DNA of 64,000 nucleotides from CAYOSF01 sp964406605 (GCA_964406605.1 CAYOSF010000009.1:124001-188000), one strand, 5' to 3'. Shown: positions 42,735-52,440, counted from the first letter of the stretch. Numbers and translations are program-made. The notes: generated by a model from the letters alone, not told the origin.

Positions 42735-44088
42735 CGTAACCGAGCCGGCCGCATCGAGGGAGGCGGGACGGCCGCGCCTGGGTTTCCTGGGCAACGTCAA
42801 TCTGGTCTTTCTGACGTACGTGGGCAACGCCCTCCTTGCGTTTGGCGTCGCGGTACTCGTGGCGCGTGCCCTGGGCCCGGAAGGGCGGGGCTTGTACGCT
42901 CTGTTCCTGCTTTCGGCCTCCATCACCCAGGCGGTGCTCAGCCTCGGGATGGGCGTATCGGCCGTGTACTATCTCGGGAAAGGCACGTTTCCGCTCTCGC
43001 GCGTTGTGGCGAACAGCCAGCAGATCACGCTGGCATCGGCCGCCGTGAGCGGGCTGCTGGTGCTTCTGGCCTGGCCTCTCCTCGGCGATGCGTTGCTGGA
43101 ACGCGGCATCCCCTTTTGGATCTTCGCCTTCGCCGTGCCCCTGTTCGTCAACTACAACCTTTTCACCACCATCTTCCAGGGGACGAGTCGATTCCTGGCC
43201 ATGAACGCGGTGATCCTTGCGCAGCCGCTCGTTCTGCTGGCGCTGCTCGCCGTCGCCGTCGCCACGGGCGACGTCGATACGACGAGGGCGCTCCTGTTCT
43301 GGTCGGGCGCCACGCTGGCCGCGATACTGCTGGCGTTCGCCCTGCTGGGAAGACAGGCTCTGCGTATCCCCGATCTGCTTCGGCTGGACCGGCCGTCCCT
43401 CTACGAGCAGGTGCGGTTCGGTGTGCAGGGGCAAATTGGGAATCTCATGCAACTGCTCAACTATCGCCTCGATCAATACATCGTGCTGCTCTTCGTCAGC
43501 ACCGCCGGGGTTGGGTTCTACGCTGTGAGCGTGACGATGAGCCAGAGCATCTGGTTCCTGGCCAACGCCGTCGCCGTCGTCCTGCTGCCCCGGCTGGCCG
43601 CGGCTGATGAGACGGAAGCCGCCCGCACTGCCCCCGTTGTCTGCCGCAACACGCTGTTCGTGAGCGCGCTGGCGGCGCTGGGTCTGGGCGCGGTGTCGCC
43701 CTGGTTGGTGGAGGCCCTGTTCGGCGCTGAGTTTGGACCGTCGCTGATCCCGCTGCTGTGGCTGCTGCCGGGCACGGTGGCGCTCGCGGGCTCGAAGATC
43801 CTGACCAGCTACATCTTCAGCCAGGGGCGCCCCATGACGAACAGCCTGATCACCGTCGCCTCCCTGGTCGTGACGCTGGCCGCTGATTTCGCCCTCATCC
43901 CGCCCTTTGGGGTGACCGGCGCGGCCGTCGCGTCGTCGCTCGCCTACGGTGTCCACTTCGTTCTCTCGCTGGTGGCCTATCGTCGGCTGTCCGGCAGGTC
44001 GATCTGGGAGGCGGTCGTGGTGCGCGGCGAGGATCTGCAACGCTATCTGGACGCGGCGCGTCAGCGCCTCGCCGAAGCGCAACCATAG
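42685..44088 (+). CDS. Oligosaccharide flippase (Wzx/MATE-like)
   Basis: Integral membrane protein of 467 residues with about fourteen hydrophobic segments, of the polysaccharide-biosynthesis flippase type. The N-terminal RLGFLGNVNLVFLTYVGNAL and the MGVSAVYYLGKG segment fit the MVF/MATE fold. It should move lipid-linked glycan units across the membrane. The TTG start at 42685 has a GGAGGTAGAG stretch upstream inside the preceding gene, so the two are coupled. No Wzy-type polymerase was seen in the locus. Confidence 0.9.
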   Translation: MSESPPARTPPRQPVADVTEPAASREAGRPRLGFLGNVNLVFLTYVGNALLAFGVAVLVARALGPEGRGLYALFLLSASITQAVLSLGMGVSAVYYLGKGTFPLSRVVANSQQITLASAAVSGLLVLLAWPLLGDALLERGIPFWIFAFAVPLFVNYNLFTTIFQGTSRFLAMNAVILAQPLVLLALLAVAVATGDVDTTRALLFWSGATLAAILLAFALLGRQALRIPDLLRLDRPSLYEQVRFGVQGQIGNLMQLLNYRLDQYIVLLFVSTAGVGFYAVSVTMSQSIWFLANAVAVVLLPRLAAADETEAARTAPVVCRNTLFVSALAALGLGAVSPWLVEALFGAEFGPSLIPLLWLLPGTVALAGSKILTSYIFSQGRPMTNSLITVASLVVTLAADFALIPPFGVTGAAVASSLAYGVHFVLSLVAYRRLSGRSIWEAVVVRGEDLQRYLDAARQRLAEAQP

Positions 44089-44091
44089 CGC

Positions 44092-45384
44092 ATGACAGAG
44101 GGAGACCGTTTGCCTGATCGCGGGCCTTTGTGGCTGCATACGATGGTAGAGCCGGTCTCGGCGGAGCGGCGTCTGCGTCTCTGCGTGGTGGGCGACTTGG
44201 ACGGTGTGCACACGCAGCGCTGGCTGAGCTACTTCGTCGAGCGCGGTCATGACGTGCATGGCCTCTCCTACTATCTGCCTCTCAGGCCGCCGGAAGGTGT
44301 ACGCTTCCATGCCCTGCGGCCGGATGTCCCGGCCGGTGGCCGCGTCGCGGGAAGGCCGCGTCCGGGCCCGTTGGCTCGTGTGGGCCGGAGTCTGCCGCCG
44401 GGCCTGCAGCGCCTGGCCAACATGCTCCGCTATCGGCGGGCCGGACTGCGCCGGGCCGTGGAGGAGATCGCCCCGGACGTGCTCCATGCCCACTACCTGG
44501 TCGAGCACGGCTTCTATGCCGCGACCGCCGGCCGTCGGCCCTACGTGGCGACCGCCTGGGGGTCGGACGTGCTCGTGGAGGCGGCCCGCTCGCCGCTGAA
44601 CAGGGCCATCGCCCGCTTCGTCCTGGGCCGCGCTGACCTCGCGACGGCGAACAACCGGTTCATGGCGCGGGAGATGGTGCGAAAGCTGGGTGGCGACCGG
44701 GCCAAGGTGCAGCACATCGTGCTGGGCGTCGATCGTGCCTTCCATGATTCGCCGGCAGCCTCTGTCAACGCGCGGCCGCACGAGCCGGATCGGACGCCGA
44801 CCGCAATCAGCACGCGCTCGCTCGACTCGCCTCTCTACAACGTCGACGTCGTCGTGCGGGCGATGGCCCGCGTGCAGAAGGCAGTGCCTGCCGCTCGACT
44901 GGTGGTAGCGGGCGAGGGCCGTCTACGTCCGCGGCTCGAGACGTTGGCGCGCCGCCTCGGGCTTGGAGACGCCGTGCGGTTCGTGGGTTCCCTCCCGGAG
45001 GAGCCCTTCCGGAACGCGCTCGCCGATGCCGAGGTCTTCGTCTCCGTCCCGTCATCGGACGCCACCTCCGTGGCGCTCCTCCAGGCGATGAGCGTTGGCT
45101 GCTTCCCCATCGTTTCGGAGCTGCCCAGCCAGCAGGAACTGGTGGAGCACGGCGTCACCGGCCTCCGGGTGCCGGTGAGGGACGAGGAGGCGCTGGCGGA
45201 AGCGATCGCGCGGGCGCTGGAGGACCGGGAGCTGCGTCAGACCGCCGTCGAGCGCAGCTGGCGCTTCGTGGAGGAGTACGGGCTGCTGGAGACGAACATG
45301 GCCAAGATGGAAGCGTGGTACTACAGGCTGGCCGGGCGGGCCGGGGAGGTGCAGGCTGGCGCGCCCCCACCGAACGAGCACTAG
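44092..45384 (+). CDS. Glycosyltransferase, GT4-like
   Basis: Protein of 430 residues with two Rossmann domains: an N-terminal acceptor domain (RLRLCVVGDLDGVHTQRWLS) and a C-terminal donor domain with VPSSDATSVALLQAMSVG and QQELVEHGVTGL. The usual first Glu of the E-x7-E motif is Gln here (LLQAMS), which may alter activity. ATG 44092 lies four bases after the flippase stop; a later ATG before RLRLCVV is possible. It shares VHTxRW with the next gene, so the two are related but not recent duplicates. Confidence 0.88.
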   Translation: MTEGDRLPDRGPLWLHTMVEPVSAERRLRLCVVGDLDGVHTQRWLSYFVERGHDVHGLSYYLPLRPPEGVRFHALRPDVPAGGRVAGRPRPGPLARVGRSLPPGLQRLANMLRYRRAGLRRAVEEIAPDVLHAHYLVEHGFYAATAGRRPYVATAWGSDVLVEAARSPLNRAIARFVLGRADLATANNRFMAREMVRKLGGDRAKVQHIVLGVDRAFHDSPAASVNARPHEPDRTPTAISTRSLDSPLYNVDVVVRAMARVQKAVPAARLVVAGEGRLRPRLETLARRLGLGDAVRFVGSLPEEPFRNALADAEVFVSVPSSDATSVALLQAMSVGCFPIVSELPSQQELVEHGVTGLRVPVRDEEALAEAIARALEDRELRQTAVERSWRFVEEYGLLETNMAKMEAWYYRLAGRAGEVQAGAPPPNEH

Positions 45385-45447
45385 CGAGTCGCGGCACCGA
45401 GACCTGCCTGGCTCACCGTTATCCTGCATCGTACACTCGTGGGTGAC

Positions 45448-46551
45448 ATGCGGGTCGTCTACCTCGCCGACGCGCCCTACGTTCACACTCGCCGTTGGGT
45501 GGAGCACTTCGCGGGCGCTGGGTGGGAAGCGCACGTTCTCACTTTTCGCCCGGCGGAGATCGAGGGCGCCCGCGTTCACTACGTCGGGGGTTTCGAGCGG
45601 CTGGGGCGACTGCGCTATCTGCTCCACGCTCGGCGCGTTGGCCGCTTGGTGCGAGAGCTGCAGCCGGACCTCCTCCATGCTCTTCACCTCACCAGCTACG
45701 GCTTCCTGGGCGCCCTGTCCGGCGTCCGTCCGATGCTCACGTCGGTCTGGGGGACCGACGTGCTGGAAGCGCCTCACTGGAGCCCGCTCCATACCTTGAT
45801 AACCCGCCATGCCCTGGCCAAGGCCGACCACATCACCGCGACCGGACTGCGGCTGGCCAGCGCCACGTTGCGCTACGCTCCCCGCTCGAAGCCGGTGACC
45901 GTTGTGCCCTACGGGGTCGATCTGACCCGTTTCCAGCCAATGGCCCGGAACGGCGCCCGGCCCGGCGAGGTGGTGGTCGGCGCGGTAGCGCGCCTCTCGC
46001 CGGAGAAGGGGCTGGACGTCCTGCTGCGGGCGGTTGCCCGGCTCGTCGACGGCGGTACGCCGTTGCGAGTTGTACTGGCCGGCGAGGGTCCCCGGCACGG
46101 GCGGCTGGCTCGGCTGGCCGGGCGGCTGGGCATCGCCGAGCGGGTGGACTTTAGAGGTGAGGTGCCACACGAGCAGGTGCCGGCCGTGCTGGCGGAGCTC
46201 GACATCTTCGTCATGCCGTCTCGGGCCGAGGGCTTCGGCGTCGCCGCGCTGGAGGCGCAGGCCGCGGGGTTGCCGGTGGTTGCGTCGAGAGTCCATGGGA
46301 TTCCGGACGCGGTCCAGGACGGCGGCACGGGGCTGCTCGTGCCGCCGGGCGACGAAGCGGCGCTGGCGGACGGCATCAGCCGCCTAACCGGCGACCCCGA
46401 CCTGAGGGCGGCCATGGGCAGTGCGGGCCGCGCGTTCGTCCAAGAGCGATATCGCTGGGAGGACAACGCGGCCCAGATGGAGCGACTCTATGACCATCTA
46501 ATGGGGGCGTTTACCGAAAGCGCGCGCCGTGGTACGGTGCGGGAGAGCTAG
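45448..46551 (+). CDS. Glycosyltransferase, GT4-like
   Basis: Protein of 367 residues. The N-terminus MRVVYLADAPYVHTRRWVEH and the C-terminal motif SRAEGFGVAALEAQAAGLPV with the HGIPDAV loop are typical GT4 features, and both Glu positions of the donor-binding motif are conserved. VWGTDVLEAP (near residues 100-110) resembles the same segment of the preceding enzyme. ATG 45448 is preferred; GTG 45439 is three codons upstream. It lies in the same direction as the whole glycan locus. Confidence 0.9.
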   Translation: MRVVYLADAPYVHTRRWVEHFAGAGWEAHVLTFRPAEIEGARVHYVGGFERLGRLRYLLHARRVGRLVRELQPDLLHALHLTSYGFLGALSGVRPMLTSVWGTDVLEAPHWSPLHTLITRHALAKADHITATGLRLASATLRYAPRSKPVTVVPYGVDLTRFQPMARNGARPGEVVVGAVARLSPEKGLDVLLRAVARLVDGGTPLRVVLAGEGPRHGRLARLAGRLGIAERVDFRGEVPHEQVPAVLAELDIFVMPSRAEGFGVAALEAQAAGLPVVASRVHGIPDAVQDGGTGLLVPPGDEAALADGISRLTGDPDLRAAMGSAGRAFVQERYRWEDNAAQMERLYDHLMGAFTESARRGTVRES

Positions 46552-46576
46552 ACCGGATTCCTTCCGACACAAACGG

Positions 46577-47605
46577 ATGCCTGACCAAGCGGATCTCCCT
46601 TTCGTGTCCGCTATCGTCCCGATGCGGAACGAGAGGCAGCACATCGAACGTTGCCTGCGCAGCCTGGCGGCTCAGGACTACCCCCACGACCGTTTCGAGG
46701 TCATCGTTGTTGACGGCGCCTCAGATGATGGCTCGCGGGAGCTGGTGGAGTCGATGCGCGAGGAGGTGCCGGGCCTGCGGGTGGCGGAAAACCGGGGGAA
46801 GCTCACCGCCCGCGGTCTGAACATCGGCCTGGCCTTCGCTCGGGGCGACGTCATCGCCAGGGTCGACGCGCACGCCGTGGTCGCCCCGGACTTTCTTCGA
46901 GAGAGCGTGGCCGCGCTCCGTCGCACGGGCGCCGACGTGGTCGGGGGACCCATCAGCACCCTCGGCGAAGGGTCGGCGGGTGCCGCGGTTGCGCTGGCAG
47001 TCTCCTCGCCCTTCGGGGTGGGCAACGCGGTCTTCCGCTATAGCCACCGAGAGCAGTGGACAGATACGGTCGCCTTCCCCGCATACCGGCGCGATGTATT
47101 CGACCGTATCGGGCCGTTCGCGGAGATAGACGGTGGCGAAGACGACGAGTTCCACTATCGGCTGCGGGACGCCGGCGGCCGGATCCTGCTGACGCCGGCC
47201 ATCCGCTCGACCTACATCCCCCGCCGCTCCTACTGGGGACTGACGCGCCAGTATTTCGGCTACGGCCAGGCAAAGGTGGTCGTGTTGTCCCGACACCCAC
47301 GCCGGACACGGCTGCGCCAACTGGTGCCCGGCGCTTTCGTGCTGGGGATCCTGGCCTCGGCCGTGCTCGCCTTCTTCGGCGGGTACCTGGTGTTGCCGTT
47401 GGTGGCACTCGCGGCCGCGTACGTGACGGCGTCCCTTGGTGCATCGCTCATCGTCGCGCGGCGCGGGGGCTGGCGCCACGTGCTACGGCTGCCCCTCGCG
47501 TTCGCCTGCATGCACCTGGCCTACGGTCTGGGATTCCTGATCGGGGTGGTGCGCCGGGCCTTCGGCCAGTCCGTGGCGATGCCGCAGGAGGCGGAGTCGC
47601 GGTGA
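46577..47605 (+). CDS. Family 2 glycosyltransferase
   Basis: Protein of 342 residues. The GT-A fold is shown by SAIVPMRNERQHIERCL, VVDGASDDGS and the metal motif variant VDAHA in place of DxD, then GEDDEFHYRL. About 230-340 contains two or three membrane helices, so it is anchored to the cytoplasmic face of the membrane. Inverting transfer to a lipid-linked acceptor is likely. ATG 46577 is preferred; a GTG at 46529 overlaps the previous gene. Its stop overlaps the start of the methyltransferase gene (GTGA). Confidence 0.9.
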   Translation: MPDQADLPFVSAIVPMRNERQHIERCLRSLAAQDYPHDRFEVIVVDGASDDGSRELVESMREEVPGLRVAENRGKLTARGLNIGLAFARGDVIARVDAHAVVAPDFLRESVAALRRTGADVVGGPISTLGEGSAGAAVALAVSSPFGVGNAVFRYSHREQWTDTVAFPAYRRDVFDRIGPFAEIDGGEDDEFHYRLRDAGGRILLTPAIRSTYIPRRSYWGLTRQYFGYGQAKVVVLSRHPRRTRLRQLVPGAFVLGILASAVLAFFGGYLVLPLVALAAAYVTASLGASLIVARRGGWRHVLRLPLAFACMHLAYGLGFLIGVVRRAFGQSVAMPQEAESR

Positions 47606-48294
47606 TCCCGGCGGAGGCTCCCGCGGCGCAGCACGCCGGCCCGAGCAAGGCAGACCTCGCGCCGTACGAGCATCTGGACGCGGCGGAGCGCTACCTCCAT
47701 GTCACCCGAGACCGACACCTGCTTGCGCTGCTTCGACGCTACCATCTCGGTTCCCTGGCCGGCCTTCGCATCCTGGAGCTGGGGTGTGGCGAGGGAACGC
47801 TTCTGCGGACTCTGATCCACCACGGAGCGGATGCCGGCAGACTTGGCGCTGTTGACGTCGACGTCGCGAGGGTCGGGCGCGTGAGGGCATCGTTGCCCGA
47901 CGTGCGTCTCGTTGTGGGCGATATCGCATCGTTGCCCTATCGAGACGGCGCATTCGATCTGGCGTTTGCTTTCACCGTACTCACGTCGGTCCTGGACGGC
48001 CGGACGCGGAGGCGGGGGGCGGCGGAGGCGCTTCGGGTGTTGCGGCCCGGCGGCCTGCTCATCGTGTACGATTTCTGGGTGAACCCGTTCAACCGGCGGG
48101 TGCGTCCTCTCCGCGCCGCCGAGTTGCGCGACCTCTTCGCGCCTCGCCATGTCGAGACTGCCAGGGTAACGCTCGCGCCGCCCGTCGTGCGGGCGCTCGG
48201 TGGTCGGCCCCGTTTCTGCGGGCCGCTGGAAAGCCTTCCGTTCCTCCGTACGCATCTCATGGCCGCCGTGGTGAAGGAGAACGCACCGGTATGA
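47602..48294 (+). CDS. SAM-dependent methyltransferase
   Basis: Class I methyltransferase of 230 residues. The SAM-binding motif I ILELGCGEGTLLRTL, the acidic VDVDVAR strand end, DIASLPYRDGAFDLAFAFTV and LRPGGLLIVYDFW are clearly seen. It could methylate a sugar of the glycan or the quinone pool; its place inside the locus favours the first. The GTG start overlaps the stop of the glycosyltransferase by four bases. A frame that extends further upstream is a shadow of that gene. Confidence 0.88.
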   Translation: MIPAEAPAAQHAGPSKADLAPYEHLDAAERYLHVTRDRHLLALLRRYHLGSLAGLRILELGCGEGTLLRTLIHHGADAGRLGAVDVDVARVGRVRASLPDVRLVVGDIASLPYRDGAFDLAFAFTVLTSVLDGRTRRRGAAEALRVLRPGGLLIVYDFWVNPFNRRVRPLRAAELRDLFAPRHVETARVTLAPPVVRALGGRPRFCGPLESLPFLRTHLMAAVVKENAPV

Positions 48295-48649
48295 CGAGCG
48301 GAACCTCCTTGAGAACCACGAGGTCCGCCGCTCGGCTTCGAGGAAGGCCCGGATCTTACTGGCGGCGATGCCGGCTCGGAGCACGCCTTCCCTGGGTCGA
48401 CCGGAACGAATATGATGTGTCATCGGAGCATGAACCTGCTGGAACGGATGCCTGGACCTTTGTTCCACCACCAGCGCACGGGGCGCGGAGGCGACGGCGC
48501 AAACCTGGGACATCGAAGACCGGGAGCGTCGCAGAGGTTGGGCCGCCGCGCACCGAAGGATCGGACTGCTCACGATGACCGCGCCTAGCCTTAGTATTGT
48601 CACCGCGAACGGGCGGCCGGTGGCCGCCACGGTCAAGGAGGACTGAACC
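48295..48649. other. Gap inside the glycan locus
   Basis: No convincing gene in 355 bases. A GGCGGCC-GGT-GGCCGCC hairpin at 48612-48628 sits just ahead of the AAGGAGGA ribosome binding site of the aminotransferase and might control its translation. The gap suggests that a new transcript begins here. Confidence 0.4.
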
Positions 48650-49834
48650 ATGGGTAAGCTGGCTTCGGCGACAGCAGTAGAGCCGTTTCTCCCATTTGCC
48701 CTACCGGACATCGGCCAGGAGGAGATCGATGAAGTCGTCGATACCCTCCGCTCCGGCTGGCTCACCGGTGGGCCCAAGGTGCGGACCTTTGAGGAAGGCT
48801 TTCGAGGTGTCACGGGGGCGTCCCAGGCGGTAGCGCTTTCATCGTGCACGGCCGGACTGCATCTGGGGCTGCTGGCGGCGGGCATCGGTCCGGGCGATGA
48901 GGTGATCACCGCTCCGCTCACGTTCGCCGCCACCGTCAACGTCATTCTTCACGTCGGCGGGACGCCCGTTCTGGCCGATATCCGGGATGACGACTACAAC
49001 ATCGACCCCGATGACGTGGAGCGCAGGATCACGCCTCGAACCAAGGCGCTCATGCCCATCCACTACGGAGGACAGCCGGCTCGGATGGACGAGCTGCTGG
49101 CGCTCGCTCGCAAGCACGGGCTGCGCGTGATCGAGGACGCCGCCCACGCGTTGGGGGCCAGCTACCGCGGCCGGCCCATCGGTACCCTGGGCGATGCCGC
49201 CGTGTTCAGCTTCTACCCGATCAAGAACATCACCACCGGGCAGGGGGGGATGCTCACCAGCGACGACGCCGAGTTGGCCGAGCGGGTGCGGCTGCTGAGC
49301 CTCCATGGTCTGAGCAAGACGGCCTGGGACCGCTATTCAGACAAGGGGTCCGCCGTGTACCAGGTGCTGGCCCCCGGCTTCAACTACGCCATGACCGACA
49401 TCCAGGCCGCTATCGGCATCCACCAGCTAGACCGCCTGGAGGGGTTCCAGGCGCGGCGCATGCACCTCGTTTCCCGCTACGACGAACTGCTGGCCGACCT
49501 GCCGGAGGTGATCCGTCCGGCGGTGCGAGACGGCGTAGTCCACGCCTGGCATCTCTATCCCATCCGCCTGGAACTGGAGCGGCTGCGCTTGAACCGCGAG
49601 GAGTTCATCGAGGAGCTCCGGAACCGTGGCATCGGCACGTCCGTTCACTTCATCCCGATCCACTTCCATCCCTACTTCCGGGACGCGCTGGGGCTCGGCC
49701 CCGGTGACTACCCGGTCGCCGAGGCGGTCTACGCCGGCCTCATATCGCTACCGCTCTACCCGCGGATGGAGGACGCCGACGTGGACCGCGTAGCGGCCGC
49801 GATCCACGAGATAGTCGACTCCGGCAGGCGCTAG
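48650..49834 (+). CDS. DegT/DnrJ/EryC1/StrS-family aminotransferase
   Basis: PLP-dependent sugar aminotransferase of 394 residues. The internal aldimine Lys192 sits in FYPIKNITTGQGG, with EDAAHALGA upstream and SSCTAGLHLG for phosphate binding. It would place an amino group on a keto-sugar nucleotide from glutamate. Beside a PglC-like transferase and a PglF-like dehydratase it fits the PglE role (C-4 amination), while the other aminotransferase at 54064 fits WbpE. Perfect AGGAGG box before the ATG. Which keto-sugar it uses is inferred from neighbours only. Confidence 0.92.
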   Translation: MGKLASATAVEPFLPFALPDIGQEEIDEVVDTLRSGWLTGGPKVRTFEEGFRGVTGASQAVALSSCTAGLHLGLLAAGIGPGDEVITAPLTFAATVNVILHVGGTPVLADIRDDDYNIDPDDVERRITPRTKALMPIHYGGQPARMDELLALARKHGLRVIEDAAHALGASYRGRPIGTLGDAAVFSFYPIKNITTGQGGMLTSDDAELAERVRLLSLHGLSKTAWDRYSDKGSAVYQVLAPGFNYAMTDIQAAIGIHQLDRLEGFQARRMHLVSRYDELLADLPEVIRPAVRDGVVHAWHLYPIRLELERLRLNREEFIEELRNRGIGTSVHFIPIHFHPYFRDALGLGPGDYPVAEAVYAGLISLPLYPRMEDADVDRVAAAIHEIVDSGRR

Positions 49835-49839
49835 GCGTG

Positions 49840-50436
49840 ATGAAGCGGGCGTTCGATCTGCTCGTAGCCGGATTCGCGACGGTCGTGCTGTCCCCCATCG
49901 TGGCTGCTGTCGCACTCGTCGTGAAGCTGGAGTCACCGGGGCCGGTCTTGTTTCGTCAACCGCGGGTGGGCAAGGATGGCAAGCCCTTCACGATGTACAA
50001 GTTCCGAACGATGAGACCGGACCCGCAGAGTGATGAATCCTCGACATCGGTGCCTCAGGTGTCCGATTTCAGCAGCTATGTGTTCGATCCAATGTATGGC
50101 GGCAAGAAGTACACGCGGATAGGCGGCTTTCTTCGGTCCAGCAGCTTGGATGAGCTGCCGAATCTGTTCAATGTGCTGCGCGGCGACATGTCTATCGTCG
50201 GCCCGCGGCCCGAAGTGCCCGAGTTGGTGGATCAGTACCTGCCGGAATATCACCGCCGGCACGGGGTGCGACCGGGCATTACCGGACTGGCGCAGGTGCG
50301 AGGGCGCGGTGATTTGACCTACGAACAGACGATGGTCTACGATCTGGACTACGTGGACAACCATTCCCTGTGGCGTGACCTGATGATCCTGGCCCGAACG
50401 GTACCGACGGTGCTCAGCCGCAAAGGCGTTCGTTGA
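49840..50436 (+). CDS. Undecaprenyl-phosphate sugar phosphotransferase (PglC-like)
   Basis: Monotopic phosphoglycosyl transferase of 198 residues that starts glycan synthesis by moving sugar-1-phosphate to undecaprenyl phosphate. It has the re-entrant N-terminal hydrophobic segment (KRAFDLLVAGFATVVLSPIV), the catalytic region PFTMYKFRTM, DELPNLFNVLRGDMSIVGPR and RPGITGLAQV. It lacks the extra four-helix domain of WbaP-type enzymes, so it is a minimal PglC-like form. The ATG at 49840 directly follows a GTG in frame; either could serve. It lies three to six bases after the aminotransferase stop. Confidence 0.93.
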   Translation: MKRAFDLLVAGFATVVLSPIVAAVALVVKLESPGPVLFRQPRVGKDGKPFTMYKFRTMRPDPQSDESSTSVPQVSDFSSYVFDPMYGGKKYTRIGGFLRSSSLDELPNLFNVLRGDMSIVGPRPEVPELVDQYLPEYHRRHGVRPGITGLAQVRGRGDLTYEQTMVYDLDYVDNHSLWRDLMILARTVPTVLSRKGVR

Positions 50437-50462
50437 GAGCGGAAGGGAGTCCCCAGACAGCA

Positions 50463-52370
50463 ATGACGGATCAGCAATCGCTGTCCAAGCAGGAGCGGCG
50501 CCCAGCCAACGGCGTGCGCGCCAAGATCGGGCGGACTCTACACCTCCTCCCAGTGCTGGCGCTCGACTCGCTGCTGGTGGTGGCCTGCTATGCGGCCGCC
50601 CTGGCTCTCAAGTTCGACGGTACCGTCCCGCGCGAGTCGATGGTCTTCTTCGGGCAGGTCGTTGCCGTCATCGTGCTCGCCTATCTGGTGGGCAACTACT
50701 CCTTTGGCATCTACCGGACGGCCTGGCAGTATGCCAGCGTCGCCGATGCCATGAGTCTCGCGTCGGCCGTGGGCTTGGTGTCCGTGCTGCTGTTCGGTGT
50801 GAACGTCTTCCTGACCCCGAGGCACATCCCGCTGACGGTCACCGCCATGGCGCCGGTCTTCATCTACCTCTCGATGGCCGTGGCGAAGCTCTGGCCGCGG
50901 CTACGCGAGCAGGCGCCGTTCGCCCACTGGGGCGGTCCCGTCCAGTCCCTTCTCATCGCCGGAGCCGGACACACCGGCCAGATGATCGCGCGCGAGTTCC
51001 TCCAGCACCCAGAATGGGAGTACAGGCCGATCGGCTTCGTGGACGACGACTATCGCAAGACGGGCATGCGCATTCACGGCCTGGCCGTGCTCGGCAGCCG
51101 GTTCGATATCCCTGCGCTCGTTCGCAGCCACCACGTAGATGTGGTGGCGCTCGCCATGTCCTCCGCGGCCGGCGCTACCATCCGCGACTTCGTCGGCATC
51201 TGCCAGCAGGCGGACGTGGCGGTGCGCACCGTACCCGGCGTACCCGAGATCGTGCATGCCGGTAGCTCTGCTCAACTGCGGGAGATCACGGTGGAGGACC
51301 TGCTTGGCGAAGAGGAGCCGGAGATCGATGTCGCGGGCTGCGCCGCCATGGTGCACGAACGGGAGGTGCTCATCACCGGCGCCGCCGGCTATCTGGGGCA
51401 GGAACTGGCCCGCCAGCTCCTCGCCTTTGGTCCGGCCGCGCTGCATCTGCTGGACACCAGCGAGGCGGGCCTCTACGAGCTCCAGCGAGACCTGAAGGCG
51501 GAGGAAACCGAAGTACACATCTGGGTAACGAATATCGTCGACCGGGCGCAGGTGGAGCGGACGTTCCGCGCCGCGCGGCCGCACGTGATCTTCCACGTGG
51601 CCGCCTACAAGCATATCCCGGTCATTGAGGCCCATCCCGAGGCTGCGTTCCACGTGAACGTGATCGGAACCATGAACCTGTGCCTGGCGGCGGACGCTGT
51701 GGGAGCGGAGAGGCTGCTCTTCGTCTCCACCAACAAAGCGGCCGAATTGGACAGCGTCTACGGCGCCACCAAGCGCATCGGGGAGCTGCTGGTCAGTGCC
51801 CTGGCACGCCAGAGCGAGACCTGTTTCTCCGCCGCGCGGCTCAACAACGTGATGGGCAGCCGCGGCAGCGTCGTCCCTCTCTTTCTGCGGCAGATAGAGC
51901 GGGGCGGACCGGTGCTCCTGAGTCACGCCGATGCCACGCGCTACTTCATGTCGCCGCCGGAGGCGGTGCGCCTGATCATCCAGGCGGCCGCTCTCTGCCG
52001 GAGCGGCCAGATCTCCGCCCTGGACCTGGGGGAGGAGGTGAGGATCGCCGACTTGGCGGAGAAGCTCATCCGCCTGCGGGGCTACCAGCCGGGCAAGGAC
52101 ATCCAGGTCGTCTATTCGGGGCTTCGTCCCGGTGAGCGGCCCAGGGAGGAGCCGCTGCAGGCTCGAGGGCATTTCCTCCCGACTGACCATCCGAAGATCT
52201 TCCTGACGGAGGATACCACCCTCTGCACGGCCGACGAGATCATCGGCAGGATTGAAGCGCTCCAGCACGATCTGCCCGAGAACCGAGATGAGCTGGCGGC
52301 CCGTCTGCACGCGCTCGCCCGTATCGACCTGCGGGACGTCCACCCGGCGCCCACGATCTCCGACAACTAG
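50463..52370 (+). CDS. CapD/PglF-like nucleotide-sugar 4,6-dehydratase/epimerase
   Basis: Membrane enzyme of 635 residues. Four N-terminal helices (about 20-130) are followed by a first Rossmann domain (SLLIAGAGHTGQMIAREFL) and the extended SDR domain with ITGAAGYLGQELARQL, VAAYKHIPVIEAHP and SVYGATKRIGEL. The family converts UDP-GlcNAc to a 4-keto-6-deoxy sugar (PglF, WbpM, FlaA1 relatives). The canonical DK of the active-site segment reads NK here (STNKAAELDS), so activity should be tested. ATG 50463, or TTG 50433 overlapping the upstream stop. Confidence 0.9.
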   Translation: MTDQQSLSKQERRPANGVRAKIGRTLHLLPVLALDSLLVVACYAAALALKFDGTVPRESMVFFGQVVAVIVLAYLVGNYSFGIYRTAWQYASVADAMSLASAVGLVSVLLFGVNVFLTPRHIPLTVTAMAPVFIYLSMAVAKLWPRLREQAPFAHWGGPVQSLLIAGAGHTGQMIAREFLQHPEWEYRPIGFVDDDYRKTGMRIHGLAVLGSRFDIPALVRSHHVDVVALAMSSAAGATIRDFVGICQQADVAVRTVPGVPEIVHAGSSAQLREITVEDLLGEEEPEIDVAGCAAMVHEREVLITGAAGYLGQELARQLLAFGPAALHLLDTSEAGLYELQRDLKAEETEVHIWVTNIVDRAQVERTFRAARPHVIFHVAAYKHIPVIEAHPEAAFHVNVIGTMNLCLAADAVGAERLLFVSTNKAAELDSVYGATKRIGELLVSALARQSETCFSAARLNNVMGSRGSVVPLFLRQIERGGPVLLSHADATRYFMSPPEAVRLIIQAAALCRSGQISALDLGEEVRIADLAEKLIRLRGYQPGKDIQVVYSGLRPGERPREEPLQARGHFLPTDHPKIFLTEDTTLCTADEIIGRIEALQHDLPENRDELAARLHALARIDLRDVHPAPTISDN

Positions 52371-52440
52371 TGAGTTCTGATCCGGTGAGGATGACCAACG
52401 TCCTTTGCGGGCGCTCTTCCCATCCCGTGAGCATCGCCTC

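Noticed and set aside
42493..44781. A 762-codon open frame on the minus strand
   Set aside because: It lies opposite the flippase and a glycosyltransferase, reads as His/Gln/Arg-rich low complexity, has no domain and is a codon-bias shadow of high-GC genes.
48291..48578. A short + strand gene between the methyltransferase and the aminotransferase
   Set aside because: Arg/Gly-rich translation, no recognisable domain, and the start is only an overlap with the methyltransferase end.
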